Source: a beta proteobacterium AAP51 (GTDB lineage Bacteria; Pseudomonadota; Gammaproteobacteria; Burkholderiales; Burkholderiaceae_C). Taken from it: a stretch of DNA of 64,000 bases. How positions within the stretch are numbered: the first letter of the stretch is position 1; every line of letters begins with the position of its first letter. The stretch is taken from contig LJHT01000011.1 in NCBI GenBank assembly GCA_001295905.1, forward strand, positions 1 to 64,000, read 5' to 3'. A program made the translations under genes and the position numbers. The notes beneath the pieces were generated by a model. It made no database searches and had not been told where the DNA came from. It saw only the letters and a list, made by a program, of their open reading frames with translations. Positions 49,403-59,190 of this stretch are shown here, piece after piece.

Positions 49403-50503
49403 CTACACGCGCGGGGCCAGCGGCAGGTTCAGCAGCAGGTTCTGCGGCTTCAGCCGCAAGGTCTGCTCGGCCGTGCCCATCAGGCCCAGGTAGACGGGCT
49501 TGCCGGCCACCTCGGGGTGCATGTCGGCGGCGTGTTCGAACTCCAGCCGGAACAGGCTCACCAGCCGGGCCAGCCGCGCGGCTTCGACCGTCTCGCCGCG
49601 GTACAGCGCATCCAGCAGCGCGCTGGCCTCGGCGTCCAGGCCGAGGTGCCAGCGCCATTGCGGGTCGTCCACCTCGCGCAGCGGGGTGATGCGCACGGCC
49701 ACGCCCAGGAAGTGCTGCACCCAGCGCACCAGCACCGCGCTCAGCGCCTTCAGGCCCGAATGCGCGTTCGTCAGGTGGAAGGCCAGGCCGTGGCCCAGCT
49801 CTTGTTTGATCTCGTGCGTGAGGTCCAGCAGGAAGAGGTGGCGGCCCGCCGGCTTGGCCGCTTCGTCCCAGTAGGCGGCGGCGTTGTCGGCCTGCAGCAC
49901 CTGCATCTGCGCGCTTTTCACCGGCTGCGCGGCCTGCGCCAGCAGGCGGCCCAGGTCGCCGAAGCCGTGCGTTTCACGCTGCAGGTCCAGCGTTTCCTTG
50001 TCGCCGGCCAGCTGGCGGCCTTCGTGGGTGCTCAGGCGCTGGGTGCGGAACAGCATCTCGGCAGCGCGTGCCTCGAAGGCGTTGTCGTGGCCTTGCAGCA
50101 GGCCGCGCACCACGGCCTGCACCACCAGGTCGATGAAGAGCGGCGGCACGCGGATGCTGCCGCTGCGCCACAGGCCCAGCAGCCAGCCTTCCAGCGTGCC
50201 GGCCTGCAGCAGCGCGTCGCGCAGGGCGATGAAGTGGGTGTAGTTCTCGCGCGCGTCGGCGTCTTTCAGCGCTGCCAGTTCCTTCGCCGGCACCGGGCGC
50301 AGCGGGTCGGCGCGCAGCGCTTCGTGCAGCCGGGTTTCGGCGCGGCAGCTTTCCGGCACCAGGGCCAGTTCGGGGCGCGCCAGCCAGGCCGCCAGCCAGG
50401 CCGGGGTGGGCTGCAGCCAGCCCTGGGCGTTGGGTTGCAGCAGGGTGTAGCCGCAGGCGGGCCAGAAGTCGGGCCGGAAGTCGGGCAGGAAGTCGGGGTT
50501 CAC
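49403..50503 (-). CDS. DUF6352-like conserved protein
   Basis: This 366-aa soluble protein has the pattern FWPACGYTLLQ near the N-terminus, then RPELALVPESCRAE, DARENYTHFIALRDALL and PPLFIDLVVQ, which I recall from the DUF6352 group of betaproteobacterial proteins; that name is from memory. There are no membrane segments. The function is unknown. The start carries three PDF repeats from a 12-bp tandem repeat. It is divergent from the nitroreductase gene. Confidence 0.7.
   Translation of the reverse strand: MNPDFLPDFRPDFWPACGYTLLQPNAQGWLQPTPAWLAAWLARPELALVPESCRAETRLHEALRADPLRPVPAKELAALKDADARENYTHFIALRDALLQAGTLEGWLLGLWRSGSIRVPPLFIDLVVQAVVRGLLQGHDNAFEARAAEMLFRTQRLSTHEGRQLAGDKETLDLQRETHGFGDLGRLLAQAAQPVKSAQMQVLQADNAAAYWDEAAKPAGRHLFLLDLTHEIKQELGHGLAFHLTNAHSGLKALSAVLVRWVQHFLGVAVRITPLREVDDPQWRWHLGLDAEASALLDALYRGETVEAARLARLVSLFRLEFEHAADMHPEVAGKPVYLGLMGTAEQTLRLKPQNLLLNLPLAPRV
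50466..50501. repeat. 12-bp tandem repeat, three copies, at the start of the DUF6352-like gene
   Basis: Three units beginning AAGTCGGG encode NPDFLPDFRPDF on the minus strand. The first two units differ at one base, the third at several. The repeat keeps frame and changes only the N-terminal leader. Confidence 0.75.
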
Positions 50504-50614
50504 GCGGGTTCCTGGGCAAAGAAGGGGATGAAGGATGCAGCGCCCCTGTGATTGTCCCTGTTGGCCTGCGGCCCGGGCTTGGCATCATCGCTACCCCGCT
50601 GCACCACACCTGCC

Positions 50615-51472
50615 ATGTCACCCGACCACGAACCCAGCGCCGCCCAGGCCTTCTCGCGCCTGATGCAGGCGCACCGTTCGATACGCCGCTTCCGCAGCAC
50701 TCCCGTGGACAGCGCGTTCATCAACCGCCTGCTGGCCGAAGCCTGGGCCGGCACTTCTTCCAGCGGCAACCTGAACATGGTGTCGGTGGTGAAGACCTTC
50801 GACCCCGAACGCAAGGCGCGCCTGTACGAACTGCACCTGCAGCAGCCCATGGTGCTGCAGGCCCCGCTGGTGCTGACCTTCTGTGCCGACAGCCACCGCA
50901 CGCGGCAGTGGCTGGCGCAACGCAATGCGCGCCTGGGCTTTGCCGATTTCTACAGCTGGCACGTGGCCGCCTTCGACGCCATGCTGCTGTCGCAGACCGT
51001 GGCGCTGGCGCTGGAAAGCCACGGCCTGGGCATCTGCTACATGGGCACCACGGTGCAGGCCATGCGTGAGATTGCCGACTTCCTGGAACTGCCCGAAAAC
51101 TGCCTGCCCGTCACCAGCCTCGTGGTGGGCTGGCCCGATGAAGCCCCGGCGCAGCGCGACCGCCTGCCGCCGCCGCTGTGGATCCACGAAGAGCGCTACC
51201 AGCGCCCCACGCCCGAACACATCGACACCCACTTCGCCGAACGCGAAACCCGCGGCCGCGAACGCTACCTGGCCATGGGCCCCGAGATGGCGCAGGCCTG
51301 GCAGCAGCACGGCATCACTTCGCTGGCGCAGTACTACACGAGCAAGATCAAGTACGACCCCGACCGCGCCGCCGACACCTCGGCCGCGCTGCAGACCTTG
51401 CTGCGGGAACGCGGTTTCATGGCCGCAGCACTGCCCGGCGCGACGCCCGACGAGGTGCCCCATGGCCGATGA
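50615..51472 (+). CDS. Nitroreductase family protein
   Basis: This 285-aa FMN-dependent oxidoreductase has the N-terminal HRSIRRF motif that binds FMN phosphate, a glycine-rich segment HGLGICYMGTT and the NfsA-like C-terminal half. It probably reduces nitro or quinone compounds with NAD(P)H. The frame is open to 50552, but the ATG at 50615 (MSPDHEPSAAQAF) directly precedes the domain. It overlaps the CoA-binding gene by 11 bp. Confidence 0.88.
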   Translation: MSPDHEPSAAQAFSRLMQAHRSIRRFRSTPVDSAFINRLLAEAWAGTSSSGNLNMVSVVKTFDPERKARLYELHLQQPMVLQAPLVLTFCADSHRTRQWLAQRNARLGFADFYSWHVAAFDAMLLSQTVALALESHGLGICYMGTTVQAMREIADFLELPENCLPVTSLVVGWPDEAPAQRDRLPPPLWIHEERYQRPTPEHIDTHFAERETRGRERYLAMGPEMAQAWQQHGITSLAQYYTSKIKYDPDRAADTSAALQTLLRERGFMAAALPGATPDEVPHGR

Positions 51473-51923
51473 CATCCCCACGCTGCGCCGCATTCTGAAG
51501 AACTGCCGCACCATCGCCGTGGTGGGCCTGTCGGCCGAATGGCACCGGCCCAGCTACTTCGCGGCGAAGTACCTGCAGCAGCACGGCTACCGCATCGTGC
51601 CGGTGAACCCAAAGTACGCGCAGGTGCTGGGCGAAACCTGCTATGCGCGGCTGGAAGACATACCGGTGCCGGTGGACATGGTCGATGTCTTCCGCAAGCC
51701 CGAAGACCTGCCGCCCATCGCCGCCAGCGCGGTGGCCATTGGCGCGAAGTGCCTGTGGCAGCAACTGGGCGTGATGAACCTGCAGGCCGATGCGCTGGCA
51801 CGTGAAGCCGGGCTGGAAAGCGTGATGAACCGCTGCGTGAAGATCGAGCACGCGCGGCTCTTCGGCGGGCTGCACTGGGCGGGCGTGAACACGGGCGTCA
51901 TCAGCGCGCGGCGGCCGGTGTGA
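51462..51923 (+). CDS. CoA-binding (YccU-like) protein
   Basis: This 153-aa protein consists of a single Rossmann-type CoA-binding domain: VVGLSAEWHRPSYFAAKYL, GYRIVPVNPKY and MVDVFRKPEDLPP. Such stand-alone domains are common but have no defined role. The start at 51462 lies inside the nitroreductase 3' end, so translation is coupled. Confidence 0.88.
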   Translation: MADDIPTLRRILKNCRTIAVVGLSAEWHRPSYFAAKYLQQHGYRIVPVNPKYAQVLGETCYARLEDIPVPVDMVDVFRKPEDLPPIAASAVAIGAKCLWQQLGVMNLQADALAREAGLESVMNRCVKIEHARLFGGLHWAGVNTGVISARRPV

Positions 51924-51953
51924 AGGCCGGGGCGCGGGCACAATCGTTTCGCC

Positions 51954-53267
51954 ATGCCCGACCACGCCGCCCGCCCCGACCGCAGCTTCCACCCTGATAC
52001 CCTGGCCATCCACGCCGGGCAGATACCCGACGCAGCCACCGGCGCGCGCGCCCTGCCCATCTACCAGACCACCAGCTTCGTGTTCGACAGCGCCGAGCAC
52101 GCGGCGGCGCTGTTCAACCTGCAGACCTTCGGCAACGTTTACAGCCGCCTGTCCAACCCTACCGTGGCGGCGCTGGAAGAGCGCGTGGCGGCGCTGGAAG
52201 GCGGGCGTGCCGCCGTGGCCTGCGCCAGCGGCATGGCCGCCGAGGCCCTGGCCCTGACCACGCTGCTGCAGGCCGGCGACCACGTGGTGGCGGCCGGCGC
52301 CTTGTACGGCGGCAGCGTGACGATGCTGGCCGTGACGCTGAAGAAGTTCGGCATCGAGGTGAGCTTCGTCGATGCCACGCGGCCCGAGGCCTTTGCCGCG
52401 GCCATCCGCCCGAACACGCGCGCGCTTTTCGCCGAGACCCTGGGCAACCCCAGCCTGGTGGTGCTGGACATCGCGGCCGTGGCCGAGGTGGCCCACGCCC
52501 ACGGCCTGCCGCTGGTGGTGGACAACACCGTGCCCAGCCCCTACCTGTGCAACCCCATCGCCTTCGGCGCCGACCTGGTGGTGCACAGCGCCACCAAGTA
52601 CCTGGCCGGCCACGGCACCACGCTGGGCGGCGTGGTGGTGGAAGGCGGCAAGTTCCCCTGGGACAACGGCAAGTTCCCGGGCATGACCGAGCCCAGCCCT
52701 GGCTACCACGGCGTGAAGTTCTTCGAGACCTTCGGCGACTTCGCCTTCAGCATGCGCTGCCGCATGGAAGGCCTGCGCGTGTTCGGTGCGGCGCTGGCGC
52801 CCATGAGCGCCTGGCAGATCCTGCAGGGCGTGGAAACGCTGCCGCTGCGCATGCAGCGCCATGGCGAGAACGCGCTGAAGCTGGCCGAGTTCCTGCGTGC
52901 CGATGCCCGCGTGGCCTGGGTGAACTACCCCGGCCTGCCCGAGCACCCGCAGCACGCCTTGATGCGGCGGCAGATGCGCGGCGCCAGCGGCCTGCTGGCC
53001 TTCGGCGTGAAGGCCAGCGGTGGCGGCGCCGTGCAGGCGGGCGTGAAGTTCATCGAGAGCGCGCAGTTCATGAGCCACCTGGTCAACATCGGCGACACGC
53101 GCACGCTCATCAGCCACCCGGCCAGCACCACGCACCGCCAGCTCAGCGCCGAGCAGCAGCTGGCCGCGGGCGTGCCGCCCGACATGCTGCGCATCTCGGT
53201 GGGGCTGGAGCACATCGACGACATCCTGTGGGATGTCGACCAGGCCCTGGCGGCGGCCACGGCCTGA
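51954..53267 (+). CDS. metY: O-acetylhomoserine sulfhydrylase-type PLP enzyme (copy 2)
   Basis: This 437-aa enzyme of the Cys/Met PLP family has FHPDTLAIHAGQIPDAATGARALPI at its start (split motif), SRLSNPTVAALEERVAALEGG, the PLP lysine in HSATKYLAGHGTT and a family-typical C-terminus SVGLEHIDDILWD. It should form homocysteine from O-acetylhomoserine and sulfide. It lacks the repeat insert and Lys/Ala tail of copy 1. A CACAAT -10-like hexamer lies 14 bp before the ATG. Confidence 0.92.
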   Translation: MPDHAARPDRSFHPDTLAIHAGQIPDAATGARALPIYQTTSFVFDSAEHAAALFNLQTFGNVYSRLSNPTVAALEERVAALEGGRAAVACASGMAAEALALTTLLQAGDHVVAAGALYGGSVTMLAVTLKKFGIEVSFVDATRPEAFAAAIRPNTRALFAETLGNPSLVVLDIAAVAEVAHAHGLPLVVDNTVPSPYLCNPIAFGADLVVHSATKYLAGHGTTLGGVVVEGGKFPWDNGKFPGMTEPSPGYHGVKFFETFGDFAFSMRCRMEGLRVFGAALAPMSAWQILQGVETLPLRMQRHGENALKLAEFLRADARVAWVNYPGLPEHPQHALMRRQMRGASGLLAFGVKASGGGAVQAGVKFIESAQFMSHLVNIGDTRTLISHPASTTHRQLSAEQQLAAGVPPDMLRISVGLEHIDDILWDVDQALAAATA

Positions 53268-53322
53268 AGCCGCCCTGCCCGCGCTCCTGGCCTTGGCGGC
53301 TTTCGTTCTTCCTTCTTTTTTT
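53268..53322 (+). terminator. Intrinsic terminator after metY copy 2
   Basis: AGCCGCC (53268-53274) pairs with GGCGGCT (53295-53301), extended by one A-T pair, around a 20-nt loop; a T-rich tract (TTCGTTCTTCCTTCTTTTTTT) follows. This is the best Rho-independent terminator in the window and separates metY from the peptidase gene. Confidence 0.65.
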
Positions 53323-53352
53323 CCTTCCTGCGGTTCGAGGAGACCCCTTCCC

Positions 53353-55437
53353 ATGCTGTTGCGTCGTGCAGGTCTGGCCCTGATGTTGCTGATGCCCACC
53401 CTGAGCCCCGCTGCCGAAGGCATGTGGCCGCTGGACCAGCTGCCCACCGCGCAGATGCAGGCGCGCTACGGCTTCGCGCCCGATGCCGCCTGGGTGGCCA
53501 AGGCCATGCGCGCCTCGGCGCGGCTGGCCGGCGGGTGCTCGGCCTCTTTCGTCTCGCCCGACGGGCTGGTGATGAGCAACCACCACTGCATCACGCGCTG
53601 TCTGCAGTCGCTCTCGGGTCCCGACAAGGACCTGATGGCCAGCGGCTTCCTGGCGCGCGATCGCACGCAGGAACTGCGCTGCCCCGACTTCGAAGTGAAC
53701 CGGCTCGAAGCCATCACCGACGTCACCGAGCAGGTGCGCGCCGCCACCGCCGGCAAGACGGGCGCGGCCTTCCAGGCCGCCGAAGACGCCGCCCGCGCGC
53801 GCCTCACGCGCGAGTGCCGCGGCACCGACACCGAGAACACGCGCTGCGACATGGTCACGCTCTACCGCGGCGGCCAGCACCAGCTCTACAAGTACCGGCG
53901 TTATGCCGACGTGCGCCTGGTGTGGGCGCCCGAGGAAGCCGCAGCCGCTTTCGGCGGCGACCCCGACAACTTCAACTTCCCGCGCTGGTGCCTGGACGCG
54001 GCCTTCCTGCGCGTGTACGAAAACGGCAAGCCGGCGGCCGTGCCCGAGCATTTCAAGTTCCATCCCGCAGGTGCTTCGGCCGGCGAGATGGTCTTCATCA
54101 CCGGCCACCCTGGCAGCACGCAGCGCCTGCTGACGGTGGCGCAGCTGCATACCGAGCGCAACACCCTGGCGCTGGAAAACATGCCTCGCCTGAGCGAGCT
54201 GCGCGGCGTGATGCTGCAGCTGGCCCGTGGCGACGCCGAGGCCCGCCGCCTGGCGCTGGGCGCGCTGCAGGGCATCGAAAACGGCCTGAAGGTGACGCGC
54301 GGGCGCCTGCAGGCGCTGGGCGAAGGCACGCTGATGGACGACAAGCGCCGCAGCGAAGAAGCGCTGCGTGCCTTCGTGGCCAGCCAGCCCGAGCTGGCGG
54401 CCCGCACCGGCGACCCCTGGGCCCAGATCGAGGCCGCGCAGCGCGTCAAGCGCGAGATGGAAACCGAGTACCAGCTCTTCGAAGGCAGCGGCGCCTTCCT
54501 GTCGGCCCACTACGCCCACGCCCGCACGCTGGTGCGCGGCGCCGCCGAACGCAGCAAGCCCAACGCCGAGCGGCTGCGTGAATTCAACGACACGCAGCTG
54601 CCGCAGATCGAGCAGCGCCTGCGCGCCGCCGTGCCCGTGTACCCGGCGTTTGAACAGGTGCGGCTGGCCTGGTCGCTGAACCGCATGCGCTCGCTGCTGG
54701 GCCCCGACCACCCGCTGGTGCAGCAGGTGCTGGGCCCGCGTTCGCCCGATGACGTGGCCGCGGCACTGCTGGCGGGCACGCGCCTGGGCGATGCGGCCGA
54801 GCGTGAACGCCTGTGGGCTGGCGGCGCAGCGGCCATCGCGGCCAGCAGCGACCCCTTCATCCGCCTGGCCAGCGCGCTGGAGCCGGCCACGCGTGCGCTG
54901 CGCGCCCGCTACGAAGCCCAGGTGCTGGCCGTGGAGCGCCAGGCCGCCACGCGCATCGCGCAGTCGCAGTTCGCGATGGCGCGGCAGCAGGGCCGCCCGC
55001 TCTACCCCGACGCCACCTTCTCGCTGCGCCTGAGCTATGGCGAGGTGGCGGGCTGGCAGGAAAAGGGCCGCGCGGTGCCGCCCTTCACCGACATCGGCGG
55101 CGCTTTCCGCCGCCACAGCGGCGCGGCGCCTTTCGCATTGCCGGCTTCCTGGCTGGCCGCGCAGCCGCGCCTGAATGCCGCCACGCCCTACAACTTCGCC
55201 ACCACGCACGACATCATCGGCGGCAACTCGGGCAGCCCCGTGCTCGACCGCCAGGGCCGCGTGGTGGGCCTGGCCTTCGACGGCAACGTGCACTCGCTGG
55301 GCGGCGCCTACAGCTACGACGAAAGCCGCAACCGCGCCGTCAGCGTGCATGCGGGCGCCATCGTCGAAACCCTGCGCCAGGTGTACCGGGCCGACGCGCT
55401 GGTGCAGGAACTGCTGGGCCCTTCAGCCGCGCCGTAA
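53353..55437 (+). CDS. S46 family dipeptidyl-peptidase, DPP7-like
   Basis: This 694-aa serine peptidase has a signal peptide (1-21, LMLLMPTLSPAA) and a chymotrypsin-like fold interrupted by a large helical domain. The catalytic His is in SNHHC (residues 75-79) and the catalytic Ser626 in GGNSGSPV. In S46 enzymes the residue 18 positions after the Ser decides P1 preference: Arg in DPP11 (acidic), Gly in DPP7 (hydrophobic). Here it is Gly644 (FDGN), so DPP7-type specificity is predicted. It is probably periplasmic. The frame is open upstream, but the ATG at 53353 gives the signal peptide. Confidence 0.9.
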   Translation: MLLRRAGLALMLLMPTLSPAAEGMWPLDQLPTAQMQARYGFAPDAAWVAKAMRASARLAGGCSASFVSPDGLVMSNHHCITRCLQSLSGPDKDLMASGFLARDRTQELRCPDFEVNRLEAITDVTEQVRAATAGKTGAAFQAAEDAARARLTRECRGTDTENTRCDMVTLYRGGQHQLYKYRRYADVRLVWAPEEAAAAFGGDPDNFNFPRWCLDAAFLRVYENGKPAAVPEHFKFHPAGASAGEMVFITGHPGSTQRLLTVAQLHTERNTLALENMPRLSELRGVMLQLARGDAEARRLALGALQGIENGLKVTRGRLQALGEGTLMDDKRRSEEALRAFVASQPELAARTGDPWAQIEAAQRVKREMETEYQLFEGSGAFLSAHYAHARTLVRGAAERSKPNAERLREFNDTQLPQIEQRLRAAVPVYPAFEQVRLAWSLNRMRSLLGPDHPLVQQVLGPRSPDDVAAALLAGTRLGDAAERERLWAGGAAAIAASSDPFIRLASALEPATRALRARYEAQVLAVERQAATRIAQSQFAMARQQGRPLYPDATFSLRLSYGEVAGWQEKGRAVPPFTDIGGAFRRHSGAAPFALPASWLAAQPRLNAATPYNFATTHDIIGGNSGSPVLDRQGRVVGLAFDGNVHSLGGAYSYDESRNRAVSVHAGAIVETLRQVYRADALVQELLGPSAAP

Positions 55438-55505
55438 CATCGTTCTTCACACTGTGGCCGCCTGCGCCGGCTTGCCGGTGGCTTCAACCCGCAACGAGGC
55501 CCGTG

Positions 55506-57146
55506 ATGAGCATCTATGAACAAGGCCTGGCGCGCCAGGCGGCCAACTTCACGGCGCTCAGCCCCGTGAGCTTCGTGGAGCGCAGCGCCGAGGTCTTCGG
55601 CAACTTGCCGGCGGTGGTGCACGGCGCGCGCCGCTACACCTGGGCGCAGGTGCGCGAGCGCAGCGCGCGCCTGGCCTCCGCCTTGCGGGCTTTGGGCGTG
55701 GGACGGCTTGCCACTGTGAGCGTGATGCTGCCCAACACGCCCGAGATGGTGGAAGCCCACTACGCCGTGCCGGCACTGAACGCGGTGCTGAACACGCTGA
55801 ACACGCGGCTGGATGCCGCGTTGCTGGCCTGGCAGATGAAACACTGCGAAGCCGCCGTGCTCATCACCGACACCGAGTTCTCGCCGGTGATGGGCGAGGC
55901 GCTGCGCCTGCTGCGCGAGGTGCATGGCCACCACCCCATCGTCATCGACGTGGCCGACAGCGAATACACCGGCGCTGGCGCGAAGGTCGGCACGCTCGAC
56001 TACGAAACCCTGCTCGCCACCCACGAACCGCTGGCCCGGCTGGAAGGCCCGGCCGACGAGTGGGACGCCATCGCCGTGAGCTACACCAGCGGCACCACCG
56101 GCGACCCCAAGGGCGTGGTCACCCACCACCGCGGCGCCTACCTCAATGCCGTGTGCAACGCCGCCACCTGGACCATGCCGCACTTCCCGGTGTACCTGTG
56201 GACGCTGCCGATGTTCCACTGCAACGGCTGGTGTTTTCCGTGGACCGTGGCCATGCTGGGCGGCACCCACGTGTGCCTGCGCCGCGTGGAGGCCGGCGCC
56301 ATCCTGCAGGCCATGCGCGAACACGGCGTGAACCACTACTGCGCCGCCCCCATCGTGCACAACCTCATCATCAACGCCGACCCCGCGCTGCGCGAAGGCA
56401 TCACCCAGCAGGTGCGCGGCATGGTGGCCGGCGCAGCGCCGCCGGCCGCGATGATCGAAGGCATGGCGAAGCTCGGTTTCGACATCACCCATGTCTACGG
56501 CCTCACCGAGGTATACGGGCCGGCCAGCGTGGCCGTGAAGCGCGACAGCTGGGCCGGCGAGAGCTTGAGCGAGCAGACGCGCCTGAACGCCCGCCAGGGC
56601 GTGCGCTACATGCTGCAGGAAGGCATGACGGTGCTGCACCCGGCCACGCTGGCCGAGGTGCCGGCCGACGGGCAGACCATGGGCGAGATCATGTTTCGCG
56701 GCAACATCGTGATGAAGGGCTACCTGAAGAACCCGGCCGCCACCACGCAGGCCTTCGAAGGCGGCTGGTTCCACACCGGCGACCTGGCCGTGCTCGAGCC
56801 CGACCGCTACGTGAAGATCAAAGACCGCAGCAAGGACATCATCATCAGCGGCGGCGAGAACATCAGCAGCCTGGAGGTGGAAGACGCGCTCTACCGCCAC
56901 CCCGCCGTGATGGCCTGTGCCGTGGTGGCCCGCCCCGACCCCAAGTGGGGCGAGACGCCCGTGGCCTATGTTGAAACCAAGCCCGGCAGCACGGTGACGG
57001 CGGCCGAGCTGGTCGCGCACTGCAAGGGCCTGCTGGCCGGCTACAAGGTGCCGCGCGAGGTGCGCTTCGAGGCCATCCCCAAAACCAGCACCGGCAAGAT
57101 CCAGAAGTTCGAATTGCGCCAGCGCGCGAACAAGGCTTCAGAAGGT

Positions 57147-57161
<15 letters not shown>
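55506..57161 (+). CDS. AMP-dependent acyl-CoA synthetase
   Basis: This 551-aa ANL-superfamily ligase activates a carboxylic acid to its acyl-AMP and then the CoA thioester. The P-loop-like motif YTSGTTGDPKGVV, the adenylate motif VYGLTEVYGP, GWFHTGDLAV and the C-terminal catalytic lysine in PKTSTGKIQKFELR are intact. Close relatives take medium or short-chain acids; the substrate is not determinable. It begins 68 bp after the peptidase and converges with the ABC ATPase gene, overlapping it by 15 bp. Confidence 0.92.
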
Positions 57162-57946
<785 letters not shown>

Positions 57947-57950
<4 letters not shown>

Positions 57951-59170
57951 GTGCGTATGGCCTGCGCCGGGTCCATGCGCGAGGCGCGCCGCGCGGGCGC
58001 CACGGCGGCCAGCACGCCGGCCAGCGCGGCCACCACGGCCACCTGCAGCGCCATCGCCGGGGGCAGGGTGATGTCGAAGAGCGGCCCGCCATCGGCGCCG
58101 CGCACGAAGCGCGTGAACAGGAACACCAGCGCCGTGGCCAGCACCACGCCCAGCGTGCTGCCCAGTCCGCCCACCAGCGCCCCCTGCAGCAGGAAGACGC
58201 GCAGCACCTGCCCGCGCGTGGCGCCCGTGGCGCGCAGGATGCCGATCTCGCGCTGCTTCTGCACCACCGAGACCACCAGCACACTGGCGATGCCCAGCAC
58301 CACCACCACCATCACCACGGCGCGGATGATGGTGGTGCTGACGCTCTGCGCGTTCAGCGCCGAGACCAGCTGGCTGTTGGTGTCTTGCCAGCTTTCCACC
58401 TTGTAGGGCAGTTGCTGGGCCAGTTCGCGCGCCAGCGCCTGCGCGGCCCACACGTCGTTCAGCGTCACGTCCAGCTGCGTGGCGCCGCCGGGCAGGTCGA
58501 ACAAGGTCTGGCCGGTGCGCAGCGGCACCAGCAGCGTGCGGCGGTTGAGTTCACGCACGCCCAGGTCGACCAGCCCCGTGAGACGCAGCACCTCGCTGCG
58601 GTTGCCGGTGGTGAGGGTGATGCGGTCGCCCACGCGCACGCCCAGGTCGCTGGCCAGCGTGAGCCCGGCGATGGCCTCGCCCGGCGCCAGGCGCAGCGTG
58701 CCAGCCACCAGCTTGCTGTTCAGGCCCACCACGCGGGCATAACGTTCGATCTCCACGCCCGCCACCGTGACGGCGCGCGTGGCCTCGCCGCGCTGCGCCA
58801 GCCCCGAGCCCGCCACCAGCGGCGACACCGCCGCCACGCCCGGCCGCGCATCCAGCTGCGCCACCACCAGCGGCCAGTTGCTCAGGTTGCGCAGGCGCTG
58901 CGCGCGGGCCTGGGTGTCGGTGAAGGCGGGCGCGCCGGATTCGCGCGGCAGCACCGGCAGCACACGTTCTTCCAGCGGCGTGATGACCACGTGCGCCTGC
59001 GCACCCAGCGTCTTGTTCAGCGTGTTCTGCTGCAAGCCCACCACCAGCGCCGAGATGTAGGCCACCACCGCCACACCCGCGGCCACGCCGAAGATGATGA
59101 GCAGGCTCTGGAAGCGGCCTTCGCGCAGGAAGCGCACGGCCACCGTGAGTTCGAAGCCGATGCCGCGCAT
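57947..59170 (-). CDS. ABC transporter permease, FtsX/MacB type
   Basis: This 407-aa permease has the four-helix FtsX topology: helix 1 (about 20-42), a large periplasmic MacB-PCD-like domain (about 45-280), then three helices (about 285-310, 330-355 and 375-395). QKQREIGILRATGATRGQVLRVFLLQG (split) is the coupling signature. It lies between its adaptor and ATPase, with overlap at the ATPase start. Relatives move lipoproteins, heme, macrolides or toxins; the substrate is unknown. Confidence 0.92.
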
Positions 59171-59190
59171 GGGGTGGGGCGCCGGCCGGC

